DNA of 64,000 nucleotides from Prochlorococcus sp. MIT 1300 (GTDB taxonomy: Bacteria > Cyanobacteriota > Cyanobacteriia > PCC-6307 > Cyanobiaceae), in assembly GCF_034092375.1 (NCBI RefSeq), contig NZ_CP139302.1:1054001-1118000 (forward strand), read 5' to 3'. The notes beneath the pieces are model-generated. The model saw nothing but the letters and a program-made list of their open reading frames with translations, searched no databases and was not told the DNA's origin. Position 1 is the first letter of the stretch. Each line of letters starts with the position of its first letter. Position numbers and translations under genes: made by a program. Positions 17,167 through 26,477 of the stretch are shown here, one piece after another.

Positions 17167-17826
17167 ATGCCCGAGAAACTAATTAAAAGAAGCGTACTGG
17201 CATTGTGGTTATTTCCAAAGGTTGAACAGCTTTTGCCCATCAGTTCCGCAGAAGAGCAACTCGCCAATGAGCTCCCTACCAAGCGAGCACAACAATTCAG
17301 AGTCTCCCGCGGATATCTACGAGATGCCATGGCTGATCTTTGGCAAATTGACGCTCTTACGGTTCCCATCTATGCCCCACCAGGGCAACCACCTTTACTA
17401 GAGAAAGGATGGGGGCATATCAGCATGAGTCATTGCCAAGATGCTTTTTTGGTTGGCTGGTCACATAAGAAGATAGGAATAGATATAGAGCGAACAGACA
17501 GAAAAATCAAAAATACACAACTTATTAATAGATATTTCTCAAAAAGTGAGCAAAGATCAATTCTTCATCTACAAGATGAAGAGATCAATCGTTTTGTATT
17601 AAGGCATTGGATCACAAAAGAAGCATGCATTAAATGGCAAAGGAGTTCAATTGCTAAGGACTTCTCAAATTGGGATTGGGGGAAAGACTCTGACACCGCC
17701 AAACACAAGCTAGACAAGCATCATCTCAGAATTCATCACCTCACTCATCACAAATGGAATATGGCAATTGCATATTCAATCAAAGAAAGAATGCAGGGGC
17801 CAATGCTTTGCGTGAGTTCAAATTAA
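17167..17826 (+). CDS. 4'-phosphopantetheinyl transferase superfamily protein
   Basis: A 219-residue Sfp-type enzyme from ATG at 17167. The magnesium motif I-G-I-D-I-E-R appears near residue 102 and the W-I-T-K-E-A-C-I-K motif near residue 145, both diagnostic. It transfers phosphopantetheine from CoA to acyl or peptidyl carrier proteins. An in-frame start at 17137 would overlap the bcp coding start by 28 bases; the ATG used here leaves a 2-base divergent gap. In picocyanobacteria, usually the only PPTase activates fatty-acid ACP, which I infer here. Confidence 0.88.
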   Translation: MPEKLIKRSVLALWLFPKVEQLLPISSAEEQLANELPTKRAQQFRVSRGYLRDAMADLWQIDALTVPIYAPPGQPPLLEKGWGHISMSHCQDAFLVGWSHKKIGIDIERTDRKIKNTQLINRYFSKSEQRSILHLQDEEINRFVLRHWITKEACIKWQRSSIAKDFSNWDWGKDSDTAKHKLDKHHLRIHHLTHHKWNMAIAYSIKERMQGPMLCVSSN

Positions 17827-17883
17827 AAAAAATGGTGTGCAAGGAAAAATATTTCTGAGAGTTCAAGATTAAGAATTCTATTT

Positions 17884-20085
17884 CTAAGCCATAGATCCCA
17901 AGATCAATTGATGAGTTAATTTTTGAGGAAGTCTACTCCCATATAAACCACGAACAACTCCCCGCAAGATTTCAATTTCGGAAGACAGTAAATCTTTATC
18001 TAGAGATTTGCGATAAGCCTCATTACAATCAAGCCATCTCTTTTCTAAATATCCATCTATTTCCAAAGAAAGATCTTCCTGCCATTCTTCGATATTTATT
18101 ATATTCCAACCTAAGTATTTTAATTTACCAAGAAAAACCTCCCTTTTCATACAAGATTTTAACCAAGCCTCTTCATGCTTGGATAGCCTTAATATTAAAT
18201 CCCTAGACCCTGGATCTAATTCAATTTTTTTAGTTAATTCTAATAAACCCATTGCTATTCCAATAGTTGGATAACTCAAAAGGACTCTCAAGCCTGACTT
18301 GTCCAAGCATCTTCTACTAATAGCCGACCAAGCCTGATCGACATCAAAATTATTAAGGTCTTGATAAGTCAAGCGTCCTCCAACCCATTCAAATTTATGT
18401 TCCTTAGGAATATCTGACAGGTCGTCAATACCAGTCAATATCTGCGGCTGGAGAACAGAATCTAATAAGTCAAATTGGGCACTTAAACGTGTCTTTTCTT
18501 CTTCCCCCCTACAAACAATCATTACGCCTCCCTCTGGCACCTCTCTTAATGGGTCAAGAGACCAAAGAGCAGTTCCTTCACCAAAAACTAAAACTCTATC
18601 TGATCTTTTCCAAGATACTTTTGCCCATAAGCGTTGTCGAAGATAATGCAGTCTTTCTCCATTCAAGCTGAGTTGACGTCGTAACCATCTCTCCATATGG
18701 GGAATCCCAGGGCTACTACTTAAGAGGAAAGGATGTTCTTGAACTGATAACGCTGAGGCCGCAAATTGAGCTGCCCTTCGTTCAAGCATCTTTGAACGAC
18801 GAAGTCCTTCCCATCCGCTTCCACCAGGCTTCCAATAAACCTCTCCTTGAAGGGCATCTGGTAAATATTGTTGTGCAACCCAATGTTCCTGAAAAGCATG
18901 AGGATATTTATAACCAACCCCATGACCAAAGGCTTCTCGATCTCGATTCCCATCCTTTAGATGTATTGGGACATCTTGTTTTTGGGCATTTCGCACTGTA
19001 CACAAAGCTTCAAAAAAGCCCTGGGCACTATTACTTTTCTCTGCACAAGCCAAATACAGCGCTGCCTCCGTTAATAAATAAAGACCCTCTGGCAATCCAA
19101 TTCGTTCAAAAGCACTTGCACAAGCTTCGACTACAACAACTGCTTGAGGGTCAGCCAATCCAACATCTTCTGCGGCTGCAATTAGCATGCGACGGAAAAT
19201 GAAGCGAGGGTTCTCTCCTGCTTCAACCATGCGAGCCAACCAAAACATAGCCGCATCAGCATCGGAGCCTCTAAGGGACTTAATAAATGCACTAATAGTA
19301 TCGAAATGTGCATCTCCTTGTTTGTCATACAAGATTGCACGCTCTTGAATAGATTCTTCAGCTATTGAAAGATCTATATATATCAACCCTCTCTCATTAG
19401 GAGCGGTGCTCTCAACAGCTAATTCCAAAGCATTTAACAAAATTCTTGCATCACCATTAGCAACATCAATCAAATGATTGGCTGCAGAATCAGTAACTTC
19501 TATTTCTCGGCAACCATATCCTGAATCCCTATCAGTAATTGCACGTAGTAAAAGCCGATGCAAATCACTAGTTTCTAGACTTTGAAGCCTAAATAGCCTG
19601 GACCTACTCAACAAAGCCTTATTGACTTCAAAGTAAGGATTTTCTGTAGTTGCTCCTATGAGTGTAAGGGTCCCATTTTCAACCCAAGGTAGTAAAGCAT
19701 CTTGCTGTGCAGAATTAAATCTATGAACCTCATCTATAAATAAAATAGTTCTCAACCGATTACGTTCTAAACGTTGCTGAGCCAACGTTACTTCTTCGCG
19801 TAAATCCTTTACGCCTGCCAAAACAGCATTCAAGCTTGCAAAATGAGAGCGAGTATGACCAGCAATAATTCTCGCCAAAGTTGTCTTTCCTACACCTGGC
19901 GGTCCATGTAGTAACAAATTACCAACACGATCGGCAGCTATCGCCCTACGAAGAAGCCTTCCTTCAGCCAATATGGCTCCTTGACCAACAAACTCCTCAA
20001 GAGTTTTTGGTCTCATTCGATCGGCAAGTGGAGCGTTACTTTGCAGTTGTTTTTTTATATTATAAGAGAAAAGATCTTCGTCCAA
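17884..20085 (-). CDS. rarA: RarA/MgsA-type AAA ATPase with long C-terminal extension
   Basis: A 733-residue protein. Residues 1-430 are a complete RarA: R-M-R-P-K-T-L-E-E-F-V-G-Q near residue 21, Walker A G-P-P-G-V-G-K-T-T, Walker B L-F-I-D-E-V-H-R-F, the sensor G-A-T-T-E-N-P and the C-terminal Y-K-Y-P-H region. RarA acts at stalled replication forks. The remaining ~300 residues are not in the E. coli protein: they include V-L-V-F-G-E-G-T-A-L-W, which looks like the first glycine loop of a degenerate Rossmann or methyltransferase-like fold. This fusion is, to my knowledge, seen in cyanobacteria; its role is unknown. Confidence 0.88.
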   Translation of the reverse strand: MDEDLFSYNIKKQLQSNAPLADRMRPKTLEEFVGQGAILAEGRLLRRAIAADRVGNLLLHGPPGVGKTTLARIIAGHTRSHFASLNAVLAGVKDLREEVTLAQQRLERNRLRTILFIDEVHRFNSAQQDALLPWVENGTLTLIGATTENPYFEVNKALLSRSRLFRLQSLETSDLHRLLLRAITDRDSGYGCREIEVTDSAANHLIDVANGDARILLNALELAVESTAPNERGLIYIDLSIAEESIQERAILYDKQGDAHFDTISAFIKSLRGSDADAAMFWLARMVEAGENPRFIFRRMLIAAAEDVGLADPQAVVVVEACASAFERIGLPEGLYLLTEAALYLACAEKSNSAQGFFEALCTVRNAQKQDVPIHLKDGNRDREAFGHGVGYKYPHAFQEHWVAQQYLPDALQGEVYWKPGGSGWEGLRRSKMLERRAAQFAASALSVQEHPFLLSSSPGIPHMERWLRRQLSLNGERLHYLRQRLWAKVSWKRSDRVLVFGEGTALWSLDPLREVPEGGVMIVCRGEEEKTRLSAQFDLLDSVLQPQILTGIDDLSDIPKEHKFEWVGGRLTYQDLNNFDVDQAWSAISRRCLDKSGLRVLLSYPTIGIAMGLLELTKKIELDPGSRDLILRLSKHEEAWLKSCMKREVFLGKLKYLGWNIINIEEWQEDLSLEIDGYLEKRWLDCNEAYRKSLDKDLLSSEIEILRGVVRGLYGSRLPQKLTHQLILGSMA

Positions 20086-20118
20086 AAGCTCCTCCCAAAG
20101 ATTAAAAAAAGAATTAAC

Positions 20119-21768
20119 TCAGGTGATTACTGTAGGTTTATCCATTCCTGTTCGTTGACCAATTTCAGCCAAGGCATCAATCTCCCTAATAAGATCAGAG
20201 AGGACTTCTTGAGGGTTACGAGAAAGATTTTCCTTATCCACCAAATACTTCTCAAGATATAATCTTAAGGTTGCTCCTTTTGTTCCTGTACCAGAAAGTC
20301 GCAACATAACTCGACTTCCATCTTCTAATAAAACTCTTAGGCCTTGAGCGCTAGTTATAGATTTGTCAACTGGGTCAGTATAGCTAAAGTTATCTGCCTT
20401 TTTAACTATTTTACCTGCAAATAAATTTCCTTCCAAGTTAGAAAGTAGTCCTTCCATTCGCTCATATAAACCATGTGCAACTTCTAATGGTATCTCCTCA
20501 TAATCATGGCGTGAATAATAATGACGGCCATAGTTAATCCAATGAGCATTCATTATTTCTGCGACGGAACAATTCCTTTCGGCAAGGATTTGCAGCCAAA
20601 ATAGCACTGCCCATAAGCCATCTTTCTCTCGCACATGATCACTCCCAGTACCAAAACTTTCCTCACCACACAGAGTGATTTGACCGGCATCCAGCAGATT
20701 CCCAAAAAACTTCCATCCAGTTGGTGTTTCAAAGCATGGAATATCAAGTTTTTTCGCAACTACATCTACAGCTGAACTGGTTGGCATAGAACGAGCCACA
20801 CCAGAGAGACCCCTTGAATAGGCCGGGACCAAGTGTGCATTTGCAGCCAGAACTGCAAGACTATCGCTAGGATTAACAAAGCAGGCTTTTCCAAGAATCA
20901 TATTTCGATCTCCATCTCCATCACAGGCAGCCCCAAAAGAATAACTAGAGCCATTTAATAAAAGATTCGCCAATTCATTTGCATAGGTAAGGTTTGGATC
21001 TGGATGTCCACCTCCAAAATCTTCTAAAGGCAAACCATTCCGCACAGTGCCAGAGGGAGCACCCAATATTTGCTCAAATAAACGAACAGCATATGGTCCA
21101 GTGACTGCATGTAGCGCATCAAATACAATTGGAAAATCTTGCGTTATTAGGTTACTAATGCGATCAAAATCGAATATACCTTGCATTAAATCTAGATAAT
21201 CTTTCACACCATCAATCACCTCTACTTCCATAGCTCCTATCAAATACTTTCCAGGTGCATCTAATGAGATGGCAGGACATTCAAGGATAACGTAGTCTTC
21301 TAAATCTTTAGTACAATCAAAAATAGAATTAGTTAAAGATTCAGATGCTGGTCCGCCATTAGAGCCATTTACTTTTACCCCAAAATCTCCGTCCAAACCT
21401 CCTGAATTGTGACTAGCAGAGAGAATTATCCCACCAACAGCTTTTGTGGTCCTTATTAAATGTGAAGCAGCAGGTGTCGAAAGAATACCATCAATAGTTG
21501 TAATTACCTTCTTAAAGCCGTGTGCGGCAGCCATCCTCAGAATGATATCAATGGCGCGTCTATTGCCATATCTTCCATCACCCCCTAACACAAGAGTCCC
21601 GCCATTCACTCCATGAATAGTCCTAAATATCGATTCAACAAAACTCTCAAGATAGTGTGGCTCTAAAAACTGCTTAGTACTCTTTCTTAAGCCAGAGGTT
21701 CCTGGCTTCTGATCCTTAAAAGGAACATTGAACCGAATAGTCCTTGCAACGGGGTTGAAATTTTCCAT
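20119..21768 (-). CDS. pgm: Phosphoglucomutase (alpha-D-glucose)
   Basis: A 549-residue enzyme from ATG at 21768. F-K-D-Q-K-P-G-T-S-G-L-R-K is the substrate/metal N-terminal motif, I-L-S-A-S-H-N-S-G-G carries the phospho-serine, C-D-G-D-G-D-R-N-M the Mg2+ loop, and C-G-E-E-S-F-G-T-G-S-D-H the sugar-binding loop, as in the vertebrate-like PGM branch. It interconverts glucose-1- and glucose-6-phosphate for glycogen, sucrose and nucleotide-sugar supply. A frame extension to 21816 overlaps the upstream small gene and is not needed. Confidence 0.94.
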   Translation of the reverse strand: MENFNPVARTIRFNVPFKDQKPGTSGLRKSTKQFLEPHYLESFVESIFRTIHGVNGGTLVLGGDGRYGNRRAIDIILRMAAAHGFKKVITTIDGILSTPAASHLIRTTKAVGGIILSASHNSGGLDGDFGVKVNGSNGGPASESLTNSIFDCTKDLEDYVILECPAISLDAPGKYLIGAMEVEVIDGVKDYLDLMQGIFDFDRISNLITQDFPIVFDALHAVTGPYAVRLFEQILGAPSGTVRNGLPLEDFGGGHPDPNLTYANELANLLLNGSSYSFGAACDGDGDRNMILGKACFVNPSDSLAVLAANAHLVPAYSRGLSGVARSMPTSSAVDVVAKKLDIPCFETPTGWKFFGNLLDAGQITLCGEESFGTGSDHVREKDGLWAVLFWLQILAERNCSVAEIMNAHWINYGRHYYSRHDYEEIPLEVAHGLYERMEGLLSNLEGNLFAGKIVKKADNFSYTDPVDKSITSAQGLRVLLEDGSRVMLRLSGTGTKGATLRLYLEKYLVDKENLSRNPQEVLSDLIREIDALAEIGQRTGMDKPTVIT

Positions 21769-21773
21769 AAGAA

Positions 21774-21944
21774 TCAATGGGGCATCTCTGATGTTCGCAA
21801 CATTGCCACGAACCAAAAACTACTAAGAATCAACGCCACCAACACACCCGCACCTATCCCTATGCGGACCATAATAAAAGGGACGACTAATGGGAAAAGA
21901 ATCGCTCCTAATAGAGGAGTGGTCGCTACAAATGTCTTCAACAT
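21774..21944 (-). CDS. Small two-helix membrane protein
   Basis: A 56-residue, strongly hydrophobic protein from ATG at 21944 (MLKTFVATTPLLG), with helices at about residues 8-25 and 27-46 and a short polar end T-S-E-M-P-H. It sits between the DUF4912 gene and pgm, all in one direction, with 5 bases to the pgm start and 20 after the DUF4912 stop, so it is likely part of that transcript. Family not recognised. Confidence 0.6.
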   Translation of the reverse strand: MLKTFVATTPLLGAILFPLVVPFIMVRIGIGAGVLVALILSSFWFVAMLRTSEMPH

Positions 21945-21964
21945 ACTCAACTTAAAATCTGAGA

Positions 21965-23062
21965 TTAAAACCATTCAGCCTGAGATTGTTCCTTAGGATT
22001 TGTATTATCTACAGGTGTGTCTCTCTGAAATTTCATCGTGATATTTCGCTTTTGAGAACCATCAGTAACCGTAGCCTCTATTGGATATTCCTGTTGACCA
22101 TCTCTAAAAGGAACTTGCAATCTAAAAGTACCGTCACTAGAAAGAGGAACTTCTTCTCCACCAATAGTTAATCGTGCAGCAGGATCTGTTGCTCCATAAA
22201 CAATTAATTCTGAATCTGCCACAAGCCAAAGAGACCGGTTCCTAGGCACAACACCACCAATGCCAGACTCATTACGACCACTAGCCCAAAGGCCAGCTCC
22301 TGACTGATTCAGTCCTCCTTCTGCAAATTCATGCTCCTGAAACTCTTCTGAGCCAACTCGAGTTTTACGATAATGACTAGTGGCACTTTGATAGAGCCTC
22401 TCGTGTAAGCCAATATCTTTCGATTCAGGAGTTGATGGAGTAATAGGGGCACTAACTGGGCTCGCAGTTGACTCCAAGCTAAACGGAACAAATTGATCCA
22501 ATATTTGGCTACTTGGATGTAGGGATGGGACCTTGGCTACTGAAGAAAAAGCCAAAGAAATCCAAGTATTAGCTAAGCGATAGCCAAGTTCCACTCGATA
22601 CTCACGATCACTCATTGGGATCGGCAGGTACCACTCTGTGTTATGGCTATCAACCTGAACCTCCTGAAGAGCATGTGGATGGGCAGTGCCATCAGTAATA
22701 CCTGTGACATCTGACAAACGCAGACATAGGCGACTTGCACCTCTCGCTAAAGCTCGCTTGCGATCTGACTCAGAAATCTCCCAAAACACATATGACCACT
22801 CAGGATCTCTAGGAAGAAAAACAACTTTGCTCCCCCCTTGGGGATCGTTATAACCACCTAATTCAGGATCCTTTTTGGCTGGTGCCCTCCAAAACGAATT
22901 AAAGGAATGATCTACAGCATTCTTTTTTTGCTCAAGATTGAAGATCTCTTTTATTAAGGTCGCTTTGCTTTTACGACTATATAAAGACACTCCTAAATCA
23001 CTAGCCTTATGGCGAAGCTGACGCAACGTTAAACGTGACAGGGTATTCAGCTCTTCAGTCAC
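21965..23062 (-). CDS. DUF4912 domain protein with Rho-N-like head
   Basis: A 365-residue soluble protein. Residues 6-48 form a SAP/Rho-N-like helical module (L-R-Q-L-R-H-K-A-S-D-L-G-V-S-L-Y-S-R-K-S-K-A). Residues 70-185 match the DUF4912 pattern: V-F-L-P-R-D-P-E-W-S-Y-V-F-W-E-I, Y-L-P-I-P-M-S-D-R-E-Y-R-V-E-L-G-Y. After a low-complexity linker, residues 275-345 form a second beta-rich segment (P-A-A-R-L-T-I-G-G-E-E-V-P-L). The family is widespread in cyanobacteria, with no established function; the head suggests nucleic acid binding. Confidence 0.82.
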   Translation of the reverse strand: MTEELNTLSRLTLRQLRHKASDLGVSLYSRKSKATLIKEIFNLEQKKNAVDHSFNSFWRAPAKKDPELGGYNDPQGGSKVVFLPRDPEWSYVFWEISESDRKRALARGASRLCLRLSDVTGITDGTAHPHALQEVQVDSHNTEWYLPIPMSDREYRVELGYRLANTWISLAFSSVAKVPSLHPSSQILDQFVPFSLESTASPVSAPITPSTPESKDIGLHERLYQSATSHYRKTRVGSEEFQEHEFAEGGLNQSGAGLWASGRNESGIGGVVPRNRSLWLVADSELIVYGATDPAARLTIGGEEVPLSSDGTFRLQVPFRDGQQEYPIEATVTDGSQKRNITMKFQRDTPVDNTNPKEQSQAEWF

Positions 23063-23148
23063 GTTTCAAGGCACTCCGTTTTTGTTCGGGATCATTGTGG
23101 AATACAACCATCTCTAGAAGCCCTAGTGGTCAGCATCTACTGACTCCA

Positions 23149-23259
23149 ATGAAGTGCAAGAAGAGCGGGACTCAAATACCAAGGAGCCCAAAACGCCTGT
23201 GGGGCAAAGCTTTAGCGAGGAAACCAGTACAACAAGCATTTGTGCCTCTAAGCACATAA
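23149..23259 (+). CDS. Possible 36-residue basic peptide
   Basis: The gap between the DUF4912 start and the sufR-partner gene holds an ATG-initiated 36-codon frame that reads MKCKKSGTQIPRSPKRLW and ends F-V-P-L-S-T. It is very basic (about nine Lys/Arg) and Pro-containing. Picocyanobacteria have many such tiny proteins, but I see no clear ribosome binding site and cannot name a family; the rest of the 23063-23401 gap holds nothing else I can support. Confidence 0.3.
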   Translation: MKCKKSGTQIPRSPKRLWGKALARKPVQQAFVPLST

Positions 23260-23401
23260 TCGCGCATCACATCACAGCAACTGATCCAAGCCAATGCGAT
23301 CCCGGATACCTTGCAAAGAAATCATTTTGAGATCTGATTTGGGAATCGTCAGTCAAGACACTCCATAGACAAGCAGAATTGCAAACTAACTTACAAACAA
23401 G

Positions 23402-23782
23402 TTAATTATTGAGAGCGTTCTTAAAAAGATGCCTAGAAGTTATTAAATCACTCAAATCAAGTTCTAATGGACTAATTGCATGGTCCGTGGCTATTAAATT
23501 TAGCTTTGCCGCAGCAACCTCTAATTGCTCTAGAAAAATAGGTATAAATGTCTTCTCTGAAGCAAATGCTGCTTGCTTCAAACACCACTCATAGCGTTCT
23601 CTACTGTTTGGCAAACTGCCTAAAGTCATTCCTTTCTCAAGTGCTATAGACTTAAAACAATTCAAGCAATGAGCGAGTAATCTTAAATAGTGCCTATCCA
23701 TGAGAGGAAGATTTGTTGAATCAATTTTTTCCATCTCTTCCTCAGAAAGTGTGCCTTGATTGTGAGGAATTTTATTCGCCAT
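23402..23782 (-). CDS. Unknown protein downstream of sufR
   Basis: A 126-residue all-helical, soluble protein with no recognised domain. It has four cysteines (L-A-H-C-L-N-C-F-K near residue 38, W-C-L-K near 67), and the only pair with close spacing is C-x2-C. It starts 4 bases after the sufR stop on the same strand, so it is almost certainly in the sufR transcript; the context suggests a role in iron-sulfur homeostasis. That is inference from position only. Confidence 0.65.
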   Translation of the reverse strand: MANKIPHNQGTLSEEEMEKIDSTNLPLMDRHYLRLLAHCLNCFKSIALEKGMTLGSLPNSRERYEWCLKQAAFASEKTFIPIFLEQLEVAAAKLNLIATDHAISPLELDLSDLITSRHLFKNALNN

Positions 23783-23786
23783 TTAC

Positions 23787-24446
23787 TTAAACTGGTGTGA
23801 TCTGGAAGCCACATGAGTGTCCACATTCAATCCGCCAGTGAACTCTCTCAACCAAACAATCTGGAAAAGTCTGTCGAATCGTCTGTAATTCTTGGTCGCA
23901 AATAATAGGATGCTCTTTTGCAACATTCCTTATTGAACAATAAAATGCATTCATATACCAACTTCGCCCATCCTTTCCGGGTTCATATTCAGCTATATAT
24001 CCTTCCTTACGCCGTAATTCAATTAACCTTGAAAGTCTATCACTAACAGTGCCAGAGCCTATTAAGCTCCTGTATTCATTTGCCTTATTAGAGGCTTGAG
24101 TATTCAATAAAACATTAATACTTTCAGGCGAAAATCTGGTTTTCATGGTGCGCAGTAAATCAACCACAAACCCCTCATTGCCTTCATAAAAATAATTATG
24201 TCCTTGCTTAGTAAGCTGCCAAGCATTGAATGGTCGCCCAGGCCCTTGAGAGACAATTGCACTCGATACAACAAAACCATCCTCTTCCAAACTACGAAGA
24301 TGCCTACGCATAGCCTGAACTGAAACCCCTACAGCACCAGAGAGTTTTAAAGCAGTGCTTTCCCCCAACCTAAGGAGATGAGTCAATATTGCTTCCCGAG
24401 TGGGAGCTTGGCCCTTTGCGCGCATCAGGGTAAAAGATGTAAACAA
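23787..24446 (-). CDS. sufR: SufR, iron-sulfur cluster-sensing repressor
   Basis: A 219-residue regulator. Residues 15-75 form a winged helix (R-E-A-I-L-T-H-L-L-R-L-G-E-S-T-A-L, then V-S-V-Q-A-M-R-R-H-L-R). The C-terminal part has four cysteines in C-x12-C-x13-C-x14-C spacing, with an extra Cys in I-E-C-G-H-S-C. This is the published SufR cluster-ligand arrangement. In Synechocystis, SufR with its 4Fe-4S cluster represses sufBCDS and its own gene. Here it is divergent from sufB across a ~535-base gap that contains two palindromes. Confidence 0.93.
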   Translation of the reverse strand: MFTSFTLMRAKGQAPTREAILTHLLRLGESTALKLSGAVGVSVQAMRRHLRSLEEDGFVVSSAIVSQGPGRPFNAWQLTKQGHNYFYEGNEGFVVDLLRTMKTRFSPESINVLLNTQASNKANEYRSLIGSGTVSDRLSRLIELRRKEGYIAEYEPGKDGRSWYMNAFYCSIRNVAKEHPIICDQELQTIRQTFPDCLVERVHWRIECGHSCGFQITPV

Positions 24447-24682
24447 AAACTAGCTCTTCCTAAAGGGTAAGACCTCAATAGACATAGCGAATGGTTATCT
24501 AAATAGAGAAATTCGTTTGATGTTCCGAGGTAAAAGACACCTAAACAAATCGACTAAAAACAAGTCAGCCTCTAGGTTCTTGAGAAACTAGCAAACTCAA
24601 AAAAAGATAGCATGTAGCAAGAGCTATCCATATTTTTCCGAAGTGACTACATAAGGGGCAGAATGACAAGGTCCCTTTTTTT

Positions 24683-24695
24683 GCAAGGCCCTTGC
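24683..24695. promoter_or_regulatory. Palindrome in the sufR-sufB gap
   Basis: A perfect inverted repeat, GCAAGG-C-CCTTGC, lies 13 bases upstream of a larger palindrome in the divergent gap. It could be a second operator half-site or a small hairpin. Seen directly; function is inference. Confidence 0.3.
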
Positions 24696-24708
24696 CCTAG
24701 GCTCATAC

Positions 24709-24730
24709 TACGAAACAACTTTGTTTCGTA
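24709..24730. promoter_or_regulatory. Candidate SufR operator (22-bp perfect palindrome)
   Basis: Arms TACGAAACAA and TTGTTTCGTA are exact reverse complements separated by CT. It is the strongest dyad in the divergent sufR-sufB gap, 263 bases from the sufR start and about 250 from the sufB start. The published Synechocystis SufR site is CAAC-N6-GTTG; the core here, ACAACTTTGTTT, is related but not identical. A SufR role is therefore a hypothesis from symmetry and position. Confidence 0.45.
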
Positions 24731-24981
24731 ATTTCTCGTGATTTAGCAACCTGGCTCCCAAACCATGCACGGAACACTGTTCACAAGTCATTCATTGAGA
24801 CAGCTCCTTGCCACAAACGGTTCTATTAGGGTGACCAAAAAGCATTAATAAGCTGATTCCACTTAAATCCAGAGCCACTTTGCCTAAGTCACCGTGACAA
24901 ACAAACACCTCAAACAAGTTATGACGAACTGGCATCTACACCTTTTTGACCAAAACGCTTGAAATTCCCAAGATTGAAATC

Positions 24982-26424
24982 ATGACAAGCCAAAACACAT
25001 TTAATGAACTCGTATCGCAGCCTTATAAATATGGCTTTGTAACTGATATAGAGACTGAGAAAATATCGAAAGGACTTAGCGAAGAAGTCATTAGGTTGAT
25101 ATCCGAGAAGAAACAAGAACCTAGCTTTTTACTCGAATTTCGCTTAAAGGCCTATCGTAAATGGCTCACAATGGAAGAGCCAAATTGGGCTGATCTAGGG
25201 TACAAGAAAGTAGATTACCAAGACATAATTTACTACGCTGCTCCAAAACAAACTCAAAAAAAAGCGAGCCTAGAAGAAGTTGACCCTAAACTACTCGAAA
25301 CATTTGAGAAGCTAGGAATTCCATTAAGTGAGCAAAAAAGACTCAGCAATGTTGCCGTAGATGCTGTCTTTGATAGTGTTTCAATTGCAACAACATATAA
25401 GGAGAAACTGGCAGAAGATGGTGTTGTTTTCTGTTCAATAAGTGAAGCTGTAAACAACTATCCTGAACTTATCGAAAAATATTTAGGAAGTGTAGTTCCA
25501 ATTAATGATAATTTTTTTGCAGCTCTAAATTCTGCAGTTTTCAGTGATGGATCTTTTGTATATATACCTAAAGGAGTTGAGTGTCCAATGGAATTATCCT
25601 CGTATTTCAGAATTAATTCAGGGGATACCGGTCAATTTGAAAGAACATTAATAATTGCAGAGGAAGCTTCATCAGTTAGCTACCTAGAGGGCTGCACTGC
25701 GCCAATGTTTGACACAAATACATTGCATGCAGCCGTGGTGGAACTCATAGCCCTAGATGATGCTTCCATCAAATACTCAACAGTTCAAAACTGGTATTCA
25801 GGAGATGAAAAAGGGATAGGAGGTATCTACAACTTTGTAACTAAGCGTGGACACTGTCGGGGCGACAGAAGCAAAATTAGCTGGTCACAAGTCGAAACTG
25901 GTTCGGCAATAACCTGGAAATATCCAAGTTGTGTACTCCAAGGAGAATCATCTATAGGAGAGTTTTATTCAGTAGCTTTAACAAACAACCTACAAAAAGC
26001 AGATACAGGAACAAAAATGATCCATGTTGGACCAAAAACACGTTCGACCATTGTCAGCAAAGGAATTAGTGCTGGGAAATCTAGTAATAGTTATAGAGGC
26101 CTAGTCCAGGTAGGCCCCAAAGCAAAGGACGCTCGTAATTACAGCCAATGTGATTCAATGTTGATTGGTGATCAAGCTGCTGCCAATACCTTTCCATATA
26201 TTCGTTCTCAACAACCACAAGCCAATATTGAACACGAAGCAAGTACATGCCGAATTTCAGAAGAACAATTGTTCTACCTGCAAAGTAGAGGTATTGGTTT
26301 TGAAGAAGCAATTTCAATGATGGTAAGTGGCTTTTGCAGAGATGTCTTTAATCAATTGCCGATGGAATTTGCAGCTGAAGCAGACAAGCTTCTCGCAATA
26401 AAATTGGAGGGTTCAGTAGGTTAA
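24982..26424 (+). CDS. sufB: SufB, Fe-S cluster assembly scaffold subunit
   Basis: A 480-residue protein from ATG at 24982 ([19 protein letters not shown]). The length, [10 protein letters not shown] near residue 155, the Y-L-E-G-C-T-A-P region and the C-terminal block with [21 protein letters not shown] are typical of SufB. With SufC and SufD it forms the scaffold on which clusters are assembled from SufS sulfur. A TTG at 24946 is in frame but would add 12 residues with no family counterpart. First gene of the suf operon; stop is 53 bases before sufC. Confidence 0.95.
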   Translation: MTSQNTFNELVSQPYKYGFVTDIETEKISKGLSEEVIRLISEKKQEPSFLLEFRLKAYRKWLTMEEPNWADLGYKKVDYQDIIYYAAPKQTQKKASLEEVDPKLLETFEKLGIPLSEQKRLSNVAVDAVFDSVSIATTYKEKLAEDGVVFCSISEAVNNYPELIEKYLGSVVPINDNFFAALNSAVFSDGSFVYIPKGVECPMELSSYFRINSGDTGQFERTLIIAEEASSVSYLEGCTAPMFDTNTLHAAVVELIALDDASIKYSTVQNWYSGDEKGIGGIYNFVTKRGHCRGDRSKISWSQVETGSAITWKYPSCVLQGESSIGEFYSVALTNNLQKADTGTKMIHVGPKTRSTIVSKGISAGKSSNSYRGLVQVGPKAKDARNYSQCDSMLIGDQAAANTFPYIRSQQPQANIEHEASTCRISEEQLFYLQSRGIGFEEAISMMVSGFCRDVFNQLPMEFAAEADKLLAIKLEGSVG

Positions 26425-26477
26425 AACCGACATTTACAAACCCTTCATTCTTGTTTCCAACATTTTTCTACTTTTAA

